Source of the DNA: Dimorphilus gyrociliatus
Lineage: Eukaryota; Annelida; Polychaeta; Dinophilidae
DNA length: 64,000 bases
Assembly: GCA_904063045.1 (NCBI GenBank)
Contig: CAJFCJ010000024.1
Coordinates: forward strand, 558,001-622,000
Direction: 5' to 3'
Shown: positions 23,701 to 35,337 of the stretch, in pieces
How positions within the stretch are numbered: the first letter of the stretch is position 1
How the letters are laid out: the number at the start of each line of letters is the position of its first letter
Notes under the pieces: model-generated
The model's input: only the letters and a program-made list of their open reading frames with translations
Database searches by the model: none
Told to the model about the DNA's origin: nothing
Translations under genes and position numbers: made by a program

Positions 23701-26700
23701 TTTTTTTTTTATTCAACTGTGATAATACCGGTTAAGTAGTTTTACTAACATCCTGTCACTTTGCAGTCGCGCCGAAAGCACGCGTGACTCAATTATTGCC
23801 GCCGGCTGCAATTAGATGCCGCTCACACTCGCTGAACACGGGCTACATGCTATGAATTTTAGTGAATTTTCCATGCTTTCATCTTGCCGTCTGCGCTACA
23901 TTCCACATAATGCGACCCGATACAATTTTTTGACCTACTTTCTATTTCTTGACAGAATAACCTTGTCCCCATTTTCACGCTCAACCTGGCCATTTTTGAT
24001 GTAATTTTCTATCAAACGTGTCGCCAAATTGCATGTCTCTTTCCTTTAAGCCAAGCCCTTTTTTTTACATCCTATCTTTTTTTTCTAAATGACATATCGC
24101 AAAATTGTCTAAACCTTGCATGATGATTGTTCTATAAAGCCTAAATCTAAATTTAGACATTTCTAGTACAATTTCTGACTTTTGAAATTATATCAAAGTA
24201 AAATAATAAATATAATTGAAAGTATAAAGAAACTTAATACTTCTAAAATAATTAAGTCGCTCTCACTCTTGAATTCTCTGTCAGATTCGTCTTAAACCTT
24301 ATGAATAATGAATTTTCGATTTAAGTGAAATAACTTTAGTAAAGACGTTTTAGTAGATAAAATTGTAAAAAGAAAAGGAAATGGAAGCGCATTTGAGTAT
24401 CTCAATTATGTACCGAACGGTCTATAGTATTAATTAGTCTGTTCCCTTCTTTCTCGCCCTTTTCCCATTGCACTTCATAGACGGGGATGTACCTGGATAA
24501 TAACTTCACATTTTATAATCATTCTTCTTCTTAGCTTACCGTCATATGTATTTCTTACATGATTGGCCATCAGCACGAACATGAACTTTACATGAACTCT
24601 CACTCATTCTATTACAAGTGTGCACTTTACTAAAATGTAATGAACCATTGATATTTGATTAAATTGAGTAATATTCATTATTAAATTAGCAATTTCGCGG
24701 ATAAAATACATTTTCGTAGCCCATGAATTAAAACCTTTTACTTTCTCCTGGAATTAATAGAATATTGAACTATTTCCGTTTCCTTTCTTTTGCCCGACGT
24801 ATTTCGTGACCACTCACTGTATAATCTTGCCGATGATCTACGTGTCTATTCGACACTCTAAATAGCGGCAGTAACGAGATCTCCCCTGTCCAAAAAAAAA
24901 TTGTATTCCTTTTCAATCTCGTTCCTGTCGTTTCTGTCATCATTAAAAGAGATAAAGAGAAGAGGAGGAAGGAAAAAAATGACTGCTTAAGCGTTTCGAC
25001 GAGCGTCATATATAAAGAAATTAATTAAAAATCTAGTAAATTGACTAGACGTCCCGCACGTTTTTTTCAATAAATTTTCTTATCGGTTTATCTATCTCCA
25101 TTGTAAACGTAAATTGTAAAAGTACTTTCGTTCCAATACATTTGCGTGACATAATTGGACCAACCGGATGAAAATTTCACCAATTATCATTTGGATACTA
25201 GATGTAGTCTTTTCCCTCCCTTTCACTTCTCTTTACTTTATTACTTTACTCTATATATAGTTTTACAATGCAGACTCAATTTTTTTTATTTAAATTTAAC
25301 TAGAGTATTATTAATTATCACCCTTCCAACCCCTCCAGACGTATCTCGTTAGCAGCAGCAGTCGGTTTTTGACATTTCCGTTTGTTTACAAACTTATACA
25401 GTAGTCTGCGGTAAACCCAAGTTTGAAAAAAGGTCTCCTCTAAATGAATAATAACATTTAATTTAACTTTTAAATTGCACTTTCTAGCTATCCATCTCTA
25501 TTTTTTTGTTATCCTTCTCTTTTTTCTTTATATAAACAGGACCGAAGTTGATGGTAGTCGTGGCAACGGATTCAAAATTATAGCAACGGCTTATTCGGAA
25601 GGTATCAATTATTTTTTATGATTTAACCTTTTTTAGTAACCTTTTAAAAAAATGGCTGACATTTTTTTGAGTGATCGAAGAGAAAATAAGAAGCGTTTTT
25701 TTAATTGAAAAACGGCTCCTAGAGCGGCTATTAATCGAACCAATTCGGCTTCCTTTATCGATTACGTGTGTTGTTTCTTTGTTCTTCATTCCGTCTAAAC
25801 TATTTCCTTAAATCTGGCATATTCTAGGGCGTTTGGTACGATGCCCTATTGACCCATATCCCCTACTCCTGCCGACCCTCCTCCACTACTCTATGCTGCC
25901 CTCTCCTCTTGAAATTAGATTAGGAAGGACCCTGGGAAAATAGCTTAGCTCTTGACGTCGTCTAATTCTGTCGACAAACAAACGTCGAATCGAAACTTTC
26001 TTTCTCTTTTTATATATCTGACGTTTGTAAGGGAGTTCTTTATTTACTTGATAAAAACGAAAGAAAGAAAGAACTGCAACCACTATCTTGTTCGCTCGAG
26101 GTCAAAAAGACGATCATAATAAATTTCATCTTTACTGTAATAAGAGGAAAATTATACGCCTAATATAACAAGGTAATCTATCACTCGTATACCTGTCTTT
26201 GGAAACAAAATTAGACGGTTATACGTTAAAAATAGCCAGAAATTTCTTTTCGATCCGTGACCGAACGTCTTTCCTAATGCAAATAAATAGCACAAACAAA
26301 TGGGACTGTTTTTTCTTTCAATCTTGCATGCGACTGGAAAGACACAGGAGAGTTATATCACGACCTATTGACCCATTTGTTTCTTTATATTGTTTAATTG
26401 AATATTTTTATTGGCTGATGTATGATTTTTATATTTTTTAAATGCCATTTCAACGATTGTATCTCTTCTTCTTTGTTTTTATAAGTAAAAAAGCTAAATT
26501 AATGTTTTTATTCGCCTTTGGCTTAACAAAAAGTAAAAGCTAGTAAAAAAAAGGAGAAAAAGAGTAATTCTATATGTTATCAATCATCTATTTCACGATG
26601 GAAAGTGTTGATTCACAATAGAAAATTTTTACTCTCTTGTTTCCCTATTTTTATCTTCCCTCATCCTCTTATTGGATTATTAACTTTTTCTATATTTAAA

Positions 26701-29700
26701 GTATGTAATGTATATAAATATAAGCTTTTGGGATAGTAACAATACGAGATATTGAGAAAGAAAGGAAGAGGGGAAGGAAGGTGGGTTTATTGTTTCCCTA
26801 TAGAACATACATTTTTTATAGACAGCTTTTAAGATTCTTCATCAAACTATTATATCTTTTTTATGATACAATTAAACGTTGAATTGAACAGAAAGAGCTC
26901 TACTTTTTCTCTTTAAAAAAAATTCTTCTCTTCTTTCACTCATTTATAAAAAGCTTCGTGTATACATCAGCAAATGTGACGCCATTTTACTTTGTTATTT
27001 CAAACAATAATTCCCTTTTTAATGTATTGTTTACTCTATATTTTTGTATTTGTGCTCCTCTTAGCTAAAGCAAAACTCAGGGAATACCAAGAAAATGCTT
27101 GTCCATCATACGATGGTGGTAGGCGATTCCAATGTGAGAACGGACGGTGCATTGATAATATGCTGGTATGTGATAATACTGATCACTGCGGAGACCTAAG
27201 CGATGAAGATATTCGCTATTGTCGATCACAAACAAGTTGGTAGCATTATTCATTTTTTTCGTTATTTCCCCGCCTTTTCGCAGAGTAACCTCTTTTATCA
27301 TGGTAAAAAGTAGAGTTATATGAACAACATGTGCGTACGTGTGCGCGTGTGCAACGAAGTAAAAGCAAAAAAATAGGGAAGAAAGATAGAGTGCGTGTGT
27401 GTTAGAGAAGTAAGAGAAGAGAGACAGAGTGAGAGAGGGCGAGAGAGCAAGGGAATAAGAGAGAGAGAAAAGAGGGATCGGTGGAAGTGGTATTAATTTT
27501 AGGCCTACTTCAATAGAACTTGAAACTATTTCAGTGGCAGTTACCTATTTCAAGCCTTTACGTAACTCTTTTTTTAAGTCGTTTACTTTAAAAAGACTAT
27601 TCTATCCACGTCTTTATTATTAAGTTTAAACATATAGAACGATAGTATGTCTGTCACTTTTTCTATAGGCCAATGGACTTATTTTTTGTGTTATTATTTA
27701 TATTAAAGTCTACCTTCGAGAGGGGTAAATTACTCCTTTTTTCTAATATTATTGCCCCTTTCCCCTTTGCTAAGAATACTTGGAGGAGTTTTTGATAGCA
27801 TTACGCAATTCATTGTATTTGTTCACGGTTCAATAAAAATTTCTTCATTGTATGGAGTTTTAATTAAATTTAAGAACTTACTTGTTTCACGTAATCAATC
27901 GACTTTGCTTTTATAATTTCTAATTAACAAAGACTGCCATCTGGGTTACTTAAGACTACTAATAACGATCATGAAAATATCTATGGAAAGAGCTAATTGA
28001 CAAAGCTCTTCAATGTAGTTGAAAGAGTTCTTTAAAAAGAATGAAAGAAAGGAAGAAAGAATATAATTCTAAAATAAAATGTAGGTTATAATATAATCCT
28101 ATACAAACTTTACAGTTGTTGTGATACCATACATATTAAATATCTTATAAAAATAAATAATTAAGTTATAGATGACTTTTCATATTCTATGACCATTATA
28201 TATTTTATAGTATGAAAAGAACTAATATTTTCTTCCCCTATTTTCATGAAAATTATTCTTTTGAAAGAAAAATAAGACTAATTTATTTCTCCATTTACTC
28301 TGAAACAATTTCTAATATTTCAAGGAAACTATAAGCAGCGAAAAATGAAGCTTTTTCAATGTAAACACATATTTATAAGGATATATAAGAGGTTAAATAA
28401 TAATTTTATTTAAAATTAAATTCAAAACACTAGAAAAAGTATTATATAAGAAATCAATAGAAATTTTAAATAGTAAGGTAAAAATTCTTAGTGCAGAAAT
28501 CTCATGTTACAAATGCTATATGTCTAATATTCACATTGGTATCGTTAAAATAAAATAAAAGAACAAGTGACTATGACGTGTAAAAAAAAAAGGAAAAGAA
28601 AATTGTAAGATAAAGTACTAGCAGCTTTTATATATTTGAGTATTGTAAGGATAAATTGGTGTACTGAAGATGCTTAAAAGGGCTCGCAATCCATTTGATT
28701 GTTTGATGAAGGTTTCAGACATTTGTATATAACAATAAATCTCTTAATTTTATAGTTTTTCTATATTAATTCGTCTATTTTCTCTCCGTTAAATTATACT
28801 CATATTGTAAATAGTAACGAAGATATTGTCTGCTAATGATAATATTGAATAATTATTTAAATAATTCAATTCAGTTAACTTTACCATTTTCCCCTTTAGT
28901 TTTAACCTTTACTTTTATATATATATATAAAAAAAGAGTAGTGCAACTAATCGCAATCAAAATATTTTTTCATGGCTTCTGATCAAAAATAAGAAAAAGT
29001 TCGCAGGAAAGGAAAAAATGAAGATAGAAAGAGTTTATAATTCTTTCCCTTCATCCTTTACTATCCTCTAAGGTTTTTCATCCATCTTACTTCTCAATTG
29101 TTCTATTTTTTCTATATTTTCCCATTCCTAAGGCTTATAGACTATAAAATCAAACATAAGATAATGAATCAAAGCATTAAGTTACTTACTGTTTGAATAA
29201 GGAATCTTATATGCAAATTTTATTCTTTATATGATAGTTTATATAAGATCAAGGAAAATAAAAAGTAAGACAGTACTGAATTTCTCTACTATTTAAACTT
29301 ATATTGTATTTTATTATTTTCAATAGTTCATAAGTTTAAATATATCAAACTTTACAAAGAATTACTAAACTAGTAGAGTTTGACAGATCCTTCTGCAGAA
29401 TTTTTTTAGAAATACTTCTCAACCAATCTTTTCCATCAATTTTATTTGGTACGAACATACACAGATGCAACCTACATCTATAATCTATTTTATAGAGTCG
29501 TGTATAAATATATCTGAAAAATATTTACTGCAGTGGAAAATTGTAAAAATTTTACGCCAATTGGTATATACGTAAAGGTGCAGTATTCTTAACCTTCTCT
29601 CTTTTCACCTTATTTAACAGCTAACAGTTTGTAGTACACTTTTAAAAAGTGAGCGTATAACCTTTAAGCTTTCATCAATGTAGCGTGGCCACTCGTCACT

Positions 29701-32443
29701 TCCTGTGTTGTCCACGACGCGATAAAAAAAAACGGTTCGTTTCTATGGTGATATTAGTCAAACTTAGAATGTTCGTTTTAGCAATAGACAAAAAAAATCA
29801 CACTCAGGTGATACGGGTAAAAGATGAGATAGTTGGCAAATAGCCTTTGATCCATATCCTTTTAGACTAGGCACGTTGCCTTGGAGACTAGGCTTTTACT
29901 TTCTCATGCATATTGGTGCATTCGATTAAATGATGCTATGATAAAAAAAATTAGGCTTGATCGAACGGTTGCGTAATCTTATTCGTTAGATATTTTGTAG
30001 CATTATTGAAAAAAAAAATATTTTTCTGAGGCGATGCTGCAGCTTCCCTTTATGTTTGTGTGATGTATATGTTACGCAACGAAGAAACGAAAGAAACCTC
30101 TTGGGAACCTTGCCAAAACTGTAATGAATTATGTAATTACAGCTACTTAGCATGTCATCATGATGTCATACATAAGTTAGCAAATATTCATTTTGTATCA
30201 AGTCTTGTCGAACTGCATTTACAAGAGTATGGTAGGTAATTGGCGATCCCACAGGTAAAGAAGTTAAAGTGAGATTCTACAAATGCAGTAGACAACTTGA
30301 GCAGAAGCATAAAGAATTGACAGAAACTCTTAGAATATTAAAAAAAAAGAGTTATTAATGGGAAAAATGAAGGAGACGTCAAGATTATAGGAACTTTTAT
30401 AATATTTACCGGAAGTTAAATTTTATATTAAAAGCATCACATTTTTTTAATGACATATTTTTCTTTAGACTCTCTTACTTTCCTTACAAAATTAAATTGA
30501 AAATAAGACTAAAATTAGAGCAAAATATAGTTAATTTGTATATTTAAGAAACTTATAGTGGGCTTAATTTAAAGAAAAATAAAGTTAGGCAATTGAAATG
30601 ATCGAAATTGGTAGGACGAGGGAAATCTTATTTGTTTTAATACGATTAATCAATTTCGTGCAACCTTGGTAATTGCAATTCCGTTTATCCAATTTGTTCG
30701 AGCTTTTAATGTCTTCATACAGGAATGGAAAGATTGTTTATTTCATTTCCATAATTTCTAGTCTTGTTTATGTGATAAGTTGATTCTATTCTAAAAGAAT
30801 AACAAGATAATGACTATAAATTTATTAATGTAAATTACTGAAGCAATCACAAATAATAAGTCCGATCGCGTCTCTATTAAGCTGAAGCTCTTCTAATATG
30901 CGGTGGGGTAGGCTAACATATGGTTTCTTTTAATTAAAATTACTCAAATTTACCCTGAACAAAAAACAGATTATAAACTACTGTATACTTTTATAAAATA
31001 AAAGAACGGTGCATAAAAAATGTATATACATTCAATTTATATATTGTATATATGCAATAACTAGTTCAAATACTATATATGTATTAGTACATGTATTTTA
31101 TTTATGTGCTGTATATACTAATATTTTGTATATTGTATATAGTATATACAGTATAGTATATATTATATACCATTTATATACCTATTTACACCTAGACTTC
31201 CATTTAGGACAAATAACTCACACAAGGAATATGGATAAGAGTATCTTACGGCTGACAGCTTATTGCTGTACTTAGACACGTTCGATAACAACATAATTCC
31301 TTGGGCAACCATTTTCACTGCATTTTTCTTATGTATGTTTCCAGTGTGGAAATTACGAAAATTTTATTCTACTTATGCTCGACGTTCTACTACGAATAAT
31401 TACTTAAGTAAATATAATTAGTGTAGGTGGCCTTTAAAATGAACCTTTCGCCCTTTAAACAATATATTAGGCATTAAATAGTGATCGAACTTCTTATTTT
31501 CAATTCAATTACTAATAATACCACTACAAGCATAGAAGTAGAATGTAAAGTACTATAATGCAATTGGTATCGAGAATGAGTGCCTGTGATTTCTCAAATC
31601 TTAATCCATACATCAGATAGACTGTATTTGACTGTATTTGTGTGATGCTTGAGGTATTGATATGCAAATAGTTATCGCATATACTGTAGTAGGGAAAATT
31701 CATTGATACAACTTTTACTCTGGTTCTTATATCAAAGTCTACAAATCAGTAGGAATGACATTTCCCACAAACTATATTTATGCATGGGCTAATAGATAAA
31801 TACCTACGTTTTTTTTCTACAGCGTCTCTCTGGGATTCGCTGCTGTCATTGGGAGTGACGGCCGCAGTTTCGATTGCAGTCGGGGCGGTGCTGTTAATCG
31901 TCCTTCTTCTAGCCTGCATTGTTTGTTGCTGCTGCAAATGTTATCGCAAGAAAGGACAGAAGCGTCCCAAGATGCAGCACTATAATTCAACGCTTCCACC
32001 CTGCCCTACTGCAAATCTTCCTGCTAGCAATGCGACTCCTTTGATGCAGCATTGTTACACTCCCGCATCGTCACACCACCATTATTTGCCCGGTAATAAT
32101 TTTTTTCATTCAAAATAATCGCTAATTAAATCACTACCTAATTATGCAAAATTGATTAGAATTACGTAACACGGCAGCAGCGCCTTCCGGCTATTCTCAT
32201 TCTAGTCAGGCGTCCAACTCCTATAGTGGTTATCACGCTCTACCTCCCGTAGCGCCTCCCAGCACCGGTAGTTCGTACTGCCCATATATTCCACCAGGTG
32301 TCACCACTCAACAGAACTCGTCTGTTCACGGGTCTGCGTATATTCAGCACCAGAGGTCTTATACACCAACAAGTTCAAGATCAAGGGCTGATAGTATAAC
32401 AAGTAGTACATGCAGGAATAACATTCAGCCAGTAAACTTATAA
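16186..32443 (+). CDS. Single-CUB, LDLa type I membrane protein, 7 coding exons
   Basis: Exons are 16186-16324, 19265-19512, 21437-21525, 25540-25601, 27065-27235, 31823-32092 and 32160-32443 (1263 bp, 420 aa, phases consistent). An N-terminal hydrophobic stretch (PLIIHILIGFLII) is a signal peptide or signal anchor. One CUB domain spans about 50-179, with four cysteines and the strand motif CFDAIYMFDG. An LDLa module spans about 189-230 and ends CDNTDHCGDLSDE, the calcium-cage signature. A membrane helix follows (about 247-270, AVGAVLLIVLLLACIV), then CCCCKCYRKK, a likely palmitoylated cysteine cluster. The cytoplasmic tail is rich in Ser, Pro, Tyr and His. The CUB plus LDLa plus TM order recalls NETO and LRP10/12-type co-receptors, but NETO has two CUB domains. 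The start ATG has a good context (CAAGATGG) and an in-frame stop 18 bases upstream. The donor of exon 5 (A|GTTGGT) is weak and was chosen by phase. An AATAAA at 32939-32944 may end the transcript. Confidence 0.85.
17241..17263. repeat. (GA)n microsatellite
   Basis: An uninterrupted GA run in intron 1 of the CUB-LDLa gene. Similar runs occur across the window (for example 12170-12186, 49687-49700, 52410-52432, 60790-60807 and 61317-61336). Confidence 0.9.
17711..17740. repeat. (TA)n microsatellite
   Basis: Thirty bases of pure TA in intron 1 of the CUB-LDLa gene. Confidence 0.9.
20338..21790. repeat. Cluster of four GGCGCC-centred dispersed repeats
   Basis: Cores lie at 20340, 20884, 21291 and 21779. 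Each is followed by a related tail approximating GATTAGAC (GTATAGGC, GAATTGAC, GATTAGAC, AGTTAGAC). They surround exon 3 of the CUB-LDLa gene. Only one further GGCGCC was noticed in the window (56451). The TTTGGCGCC form matches an E2F-type site; whether that matters is unknown. Confidence 0.5.
21526..25539 (+). other. Intron 3 of the CUB-LDLa gene, 4.0 kb
   Basis: No exon, RNA gene or mobile element recognised. Open frames such as 23816-24004 and 24770-25009 lack domains, splice context and coding character. Contains a CT/GA-rich patch near 22085-22160. Confidence 0.45.
27236..31822 (+). other. Intron 5 of the CUB-LDLa gene, 4.6 kb
   Basis: A GT-rich then GA-rich low-complexity block lies at 27330-27480. 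A region of TATAC/GTATA palindromes spans about 31020-31190. No coding exon or RNA gene recognised on either strand. Confidence 0.45.
27330..27480. repeat. GT-rich then GA-rich low-complexity block
   Basis: Alternating GTGCGTACGTGTGCGCGTGTG is followed by about 110 bases of almost pure purine GA. Purine tracts of this type can form triplex or unusual DNA structures. It sits just inside intron 5 of the CUB-LDLa gene. Confidence 0.75.
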
Positions 32444-33694
32444 CGTCATTCAAACGTTACAGACGATTTTCGTTCCTCTATTCAAACTATGTGCTCAAAG
32501 TGTAAAAAAGATTTTTTTTAATGTAAATATTTATCTTTTTATTGTTTCAGGGACTAGTGACAGATTTGTCGTGATTTGTAGCCGCATTATTGTGAGTACG
32601 TTTGTTCCGTGCAAACATTTGATGCATTTTTTATTTCGTTTATTATTTTTCTTTGTATCAGTTATCATGTTTTTCTATATAAAAAAAGCAATCTACTTGT
32701 ATGTGTTGAACCAAATATACATTTTAATATACTGTGTTCTGTATATATACATATATAAATATAAAGGTTTCATATTATCACACCTTCACATACGTTTATA
32801 CAGATATATTTATATACAATATGTACAGTATATACTACTAACATATATATAATATATATATATATATATATTAGCAGTATGCCTTTTTTTAATCTTCGAA
32901 CATTTTCAATGTAAATAATTAATATATTCGTTTATTTAAATAAACATCATGAATAAATTAAGGACGGGTAATATTTCCTTCTATAAAATCTTTTATCTCT
33001 TCTTTCTGCCTCAATTTTAAAATACAATATATCTGATAGATGACGCTTTTATAGATATTTTGTACGAGTATTTGTTTTAAACAGTTGTTAAGTATAATGG
33101 GTTATCTATGAAATTATCATAGAATTCATAGATTTAAGGATATTAAATTACCAAGAAATGATATATAATAAAACGCTTTTAAAGTTGTAAAAGTTGCATC
33201 ATTTTCCAATAATTAATGTCTTTTGTGCAGTTCTATTTTTATTTGGATGATAAAGCTAATTTTACGCAGTTGTGGGGTCGAATAATTATGTTTAACAAAA
33301 AAGGGTTATGAATATTTTACTAAAGCTTTTCAATGTATTTTATAATTGGCTTATTTATAAAGATTTCTAATGTATTTACGTCCAGTTACATCCGTATAAT
33401 CTATTACGATATAACGGTAGTGCAATTAACCACAAACGGAAATCACTCAATTAATTTTGCAAATCATGGAAAGAAGAATAGGCTATAAATTCACTTAACA
33501 AACAATCGAAGCATAATAAATGTACGGAAGCTTCGATTTTCAACATAAACGCTTAATTATTCAAAAAACCATCTATGAACTATATAAATTAGCTGCCATT
33601 TTTTTTGCATAGTTAAAGGAGGCGTCGCTAGCGTCGACTTTAATAAAAAGAATTTCTTTCCCCAGTTTTGCCAAAACTTCTCTGTTGGAAGATT
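32444..33694. other. 3' region of the CUB-LDLa gene and spacer
   Basis: Contains the probable 3' UTR with AATAAA at 32939-32944 and a (TA)n tract at 32843-32871. The open frame at 32571-32852 is AT-driven (mostly I, Y, L) and not convincing. A TTTCAG|GG acceptor-like site at about 32550 could mark a 3' UTR exon. Confidence 0.45.
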
Positions 33695-35337
33695 ATGAGA
33701 CGAAGGTTGACTTTATCATGTTATTTTTATTTGGTCATATTTGGTAAGTAATTGAAAATGATGAATTTGAATGATATTATTTAAATTAGATATAAAATCT
33801 TTAAATAAATGTTTTATTCGTAAAATTTTATATTTTCCAAGTGTCAGTTACTAAACTAAGAACAATAGAATTCATTTTTATTAATAACGGAGAAGATGGT
33901 AAAGATATAATTTCCAGACCAAACTTAAAGTTTGTTTCATCTTCCTGGAAATATAGCTCAACTTAAAAGAACTACTCCTGTAATAAAAACAATACTCTTT
34001 ATGTTTCTTTCTTGAAAACAGAATTAATAGATTATATATAAAAACTTTTGATATTTTTAATTAATTTCCAAGAAGACATTAACAAACATATAGGGTCTCT
34101 CTTTTAGATAAATAGTATCATTTCTTAAATAAAGCGATAGTTAGATAATTCATAAATATATAGATGTACAGTAGTAATAGAAAAATATTAACTATCATTT
34201 AATTATTTCTTCCCTAAACAGTCGGCTGTAATCTTGGTTACTCTTTCCAAGTTGATAAATAGTAAGTTTTAAATTTTTTATTATATAGTTTTATTTTTTC
34301 CTTTATATTCTTACTTACTAACTTTTTTTATCTTATATGGAATCTGTTGAAAATTCTTTCCAACTGTCTTTCAATAAAACAGTTAAAGATGATCTTTACA
34401 ATTGTATATATATATATAGAACATTTTTACACATGCCATTTATATGTATAATGTACCAGTTATTTCCAAGTGATTAATAATAAGAAACTTAATTGAAAGT
34501 TTATTAGGAAACTGAATTAATAGGAATTTCATAAAATACTAGTTTTTCTTCCTTTTTTTATTATTACTCATTAACGTCGGATTATGGCAAATCGTTCGAC
34601 TTGCTAGGTTAAATTAAAGTAATTTTCCTAGTTTATCGATTTCAATTAGGATGATTATTCCAAACCAGATTATACGACATAAAAATTAATTCTAAGCGAA
34701 AGAACAGCATTATATATATATTAAAAAAATATGTATAGGTATGTATTATTTAAAGAAAATGAATAGAATCCATTTTTAATCGGAACAAAAAAATTTCTAC
34801 TTCTATGAACGTCTATTTATATATGTTTACTATTTATTTATGTATTACATGAATAGAACGTAAACAAAATAAATAAATAAATTTTCATAATACAGCTCGG
34901 AAGACTGTCAAAAGAGCCTCTGCACCCGACTTAAAGGAGGAGAACTTCAACGTTGTGTTGATCTCTATTGTAATGGCGTTAACGCGAATAATTGGCCAAT
35001 GAACCCATACCCAAGTTTCGCGTCGATCTGCGTACACCAACTCTGCCCAAATTTGACTGGGTTTTCTTTGTTAAAATGCTCCAAAGAAAAATGCTTAATA
35101 TCATCCATATTTGACCTACCCAACAAATGGGAAATTGAAGTTCCCGAATGCGCGGCTAATTGTCCAAAAGAAGATTCCTATTACGACTGTTTAGTTAACT
35201 CATGCGGAAATGTCGAAAACACAAACGCACAGAAAATTTCTAAAAGATGGAGTCATCGTGTCTGTATGGACTCGTACTGCAAAAATTTGGCAAAAGTCAA
35301 ATATTTTATTTGCGGTCAAACACATTGTAACAAGTAA
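33695..35337 (+). CDS. Secreted protein with four C-x4-C/C-x4-C modules, 3 exons
   Basis: Exons are 33695-33743, 34222-34261 and 34896-35337 (531 bp, 176 aa, phases consistent). A short hydrophobic leader (TLSCYFYLVIFVG) suggests secretion. The body holds four tandem modules: C-x4-C-x10-C-x4-C in modules 1, 2 and 4, and C-x3-C-x8-C-x4-C in module 3. Examples are CQKSLC...CVDLYC and CMDSYC...CGQTHC. Paired cysteines four residues apart on two predicted helices suggest helical hairpins, each closed by two disulphides. I do not recognise the family and assign no function. The stop codon sits inside a perfect splice donor (AACAAGTAAGT), so a longer isoform with unseen downstream exons is possible. 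The 40-base exon 2 is very short but both splice sites are good. Confidence 0.75.

Noticed and set aside
28700-28760. Possible intronic C/D snoRNA (TGATGA near 28703)
   Set aside because: No paired D box at suitable distance with a terminal stem.
31009-31275. 88-codon plus-strand frame rich in Tyr/Ile
   Set aside because: Produced by TATA/GTATA repeats; lies within an intron and has no conserved motif.
32571-32852. 93-codon hydrophobic frame after the CUB-LDLa stop
   Set aside because: Composition follows AT-repeat DNA; better explained as 3' UTR.
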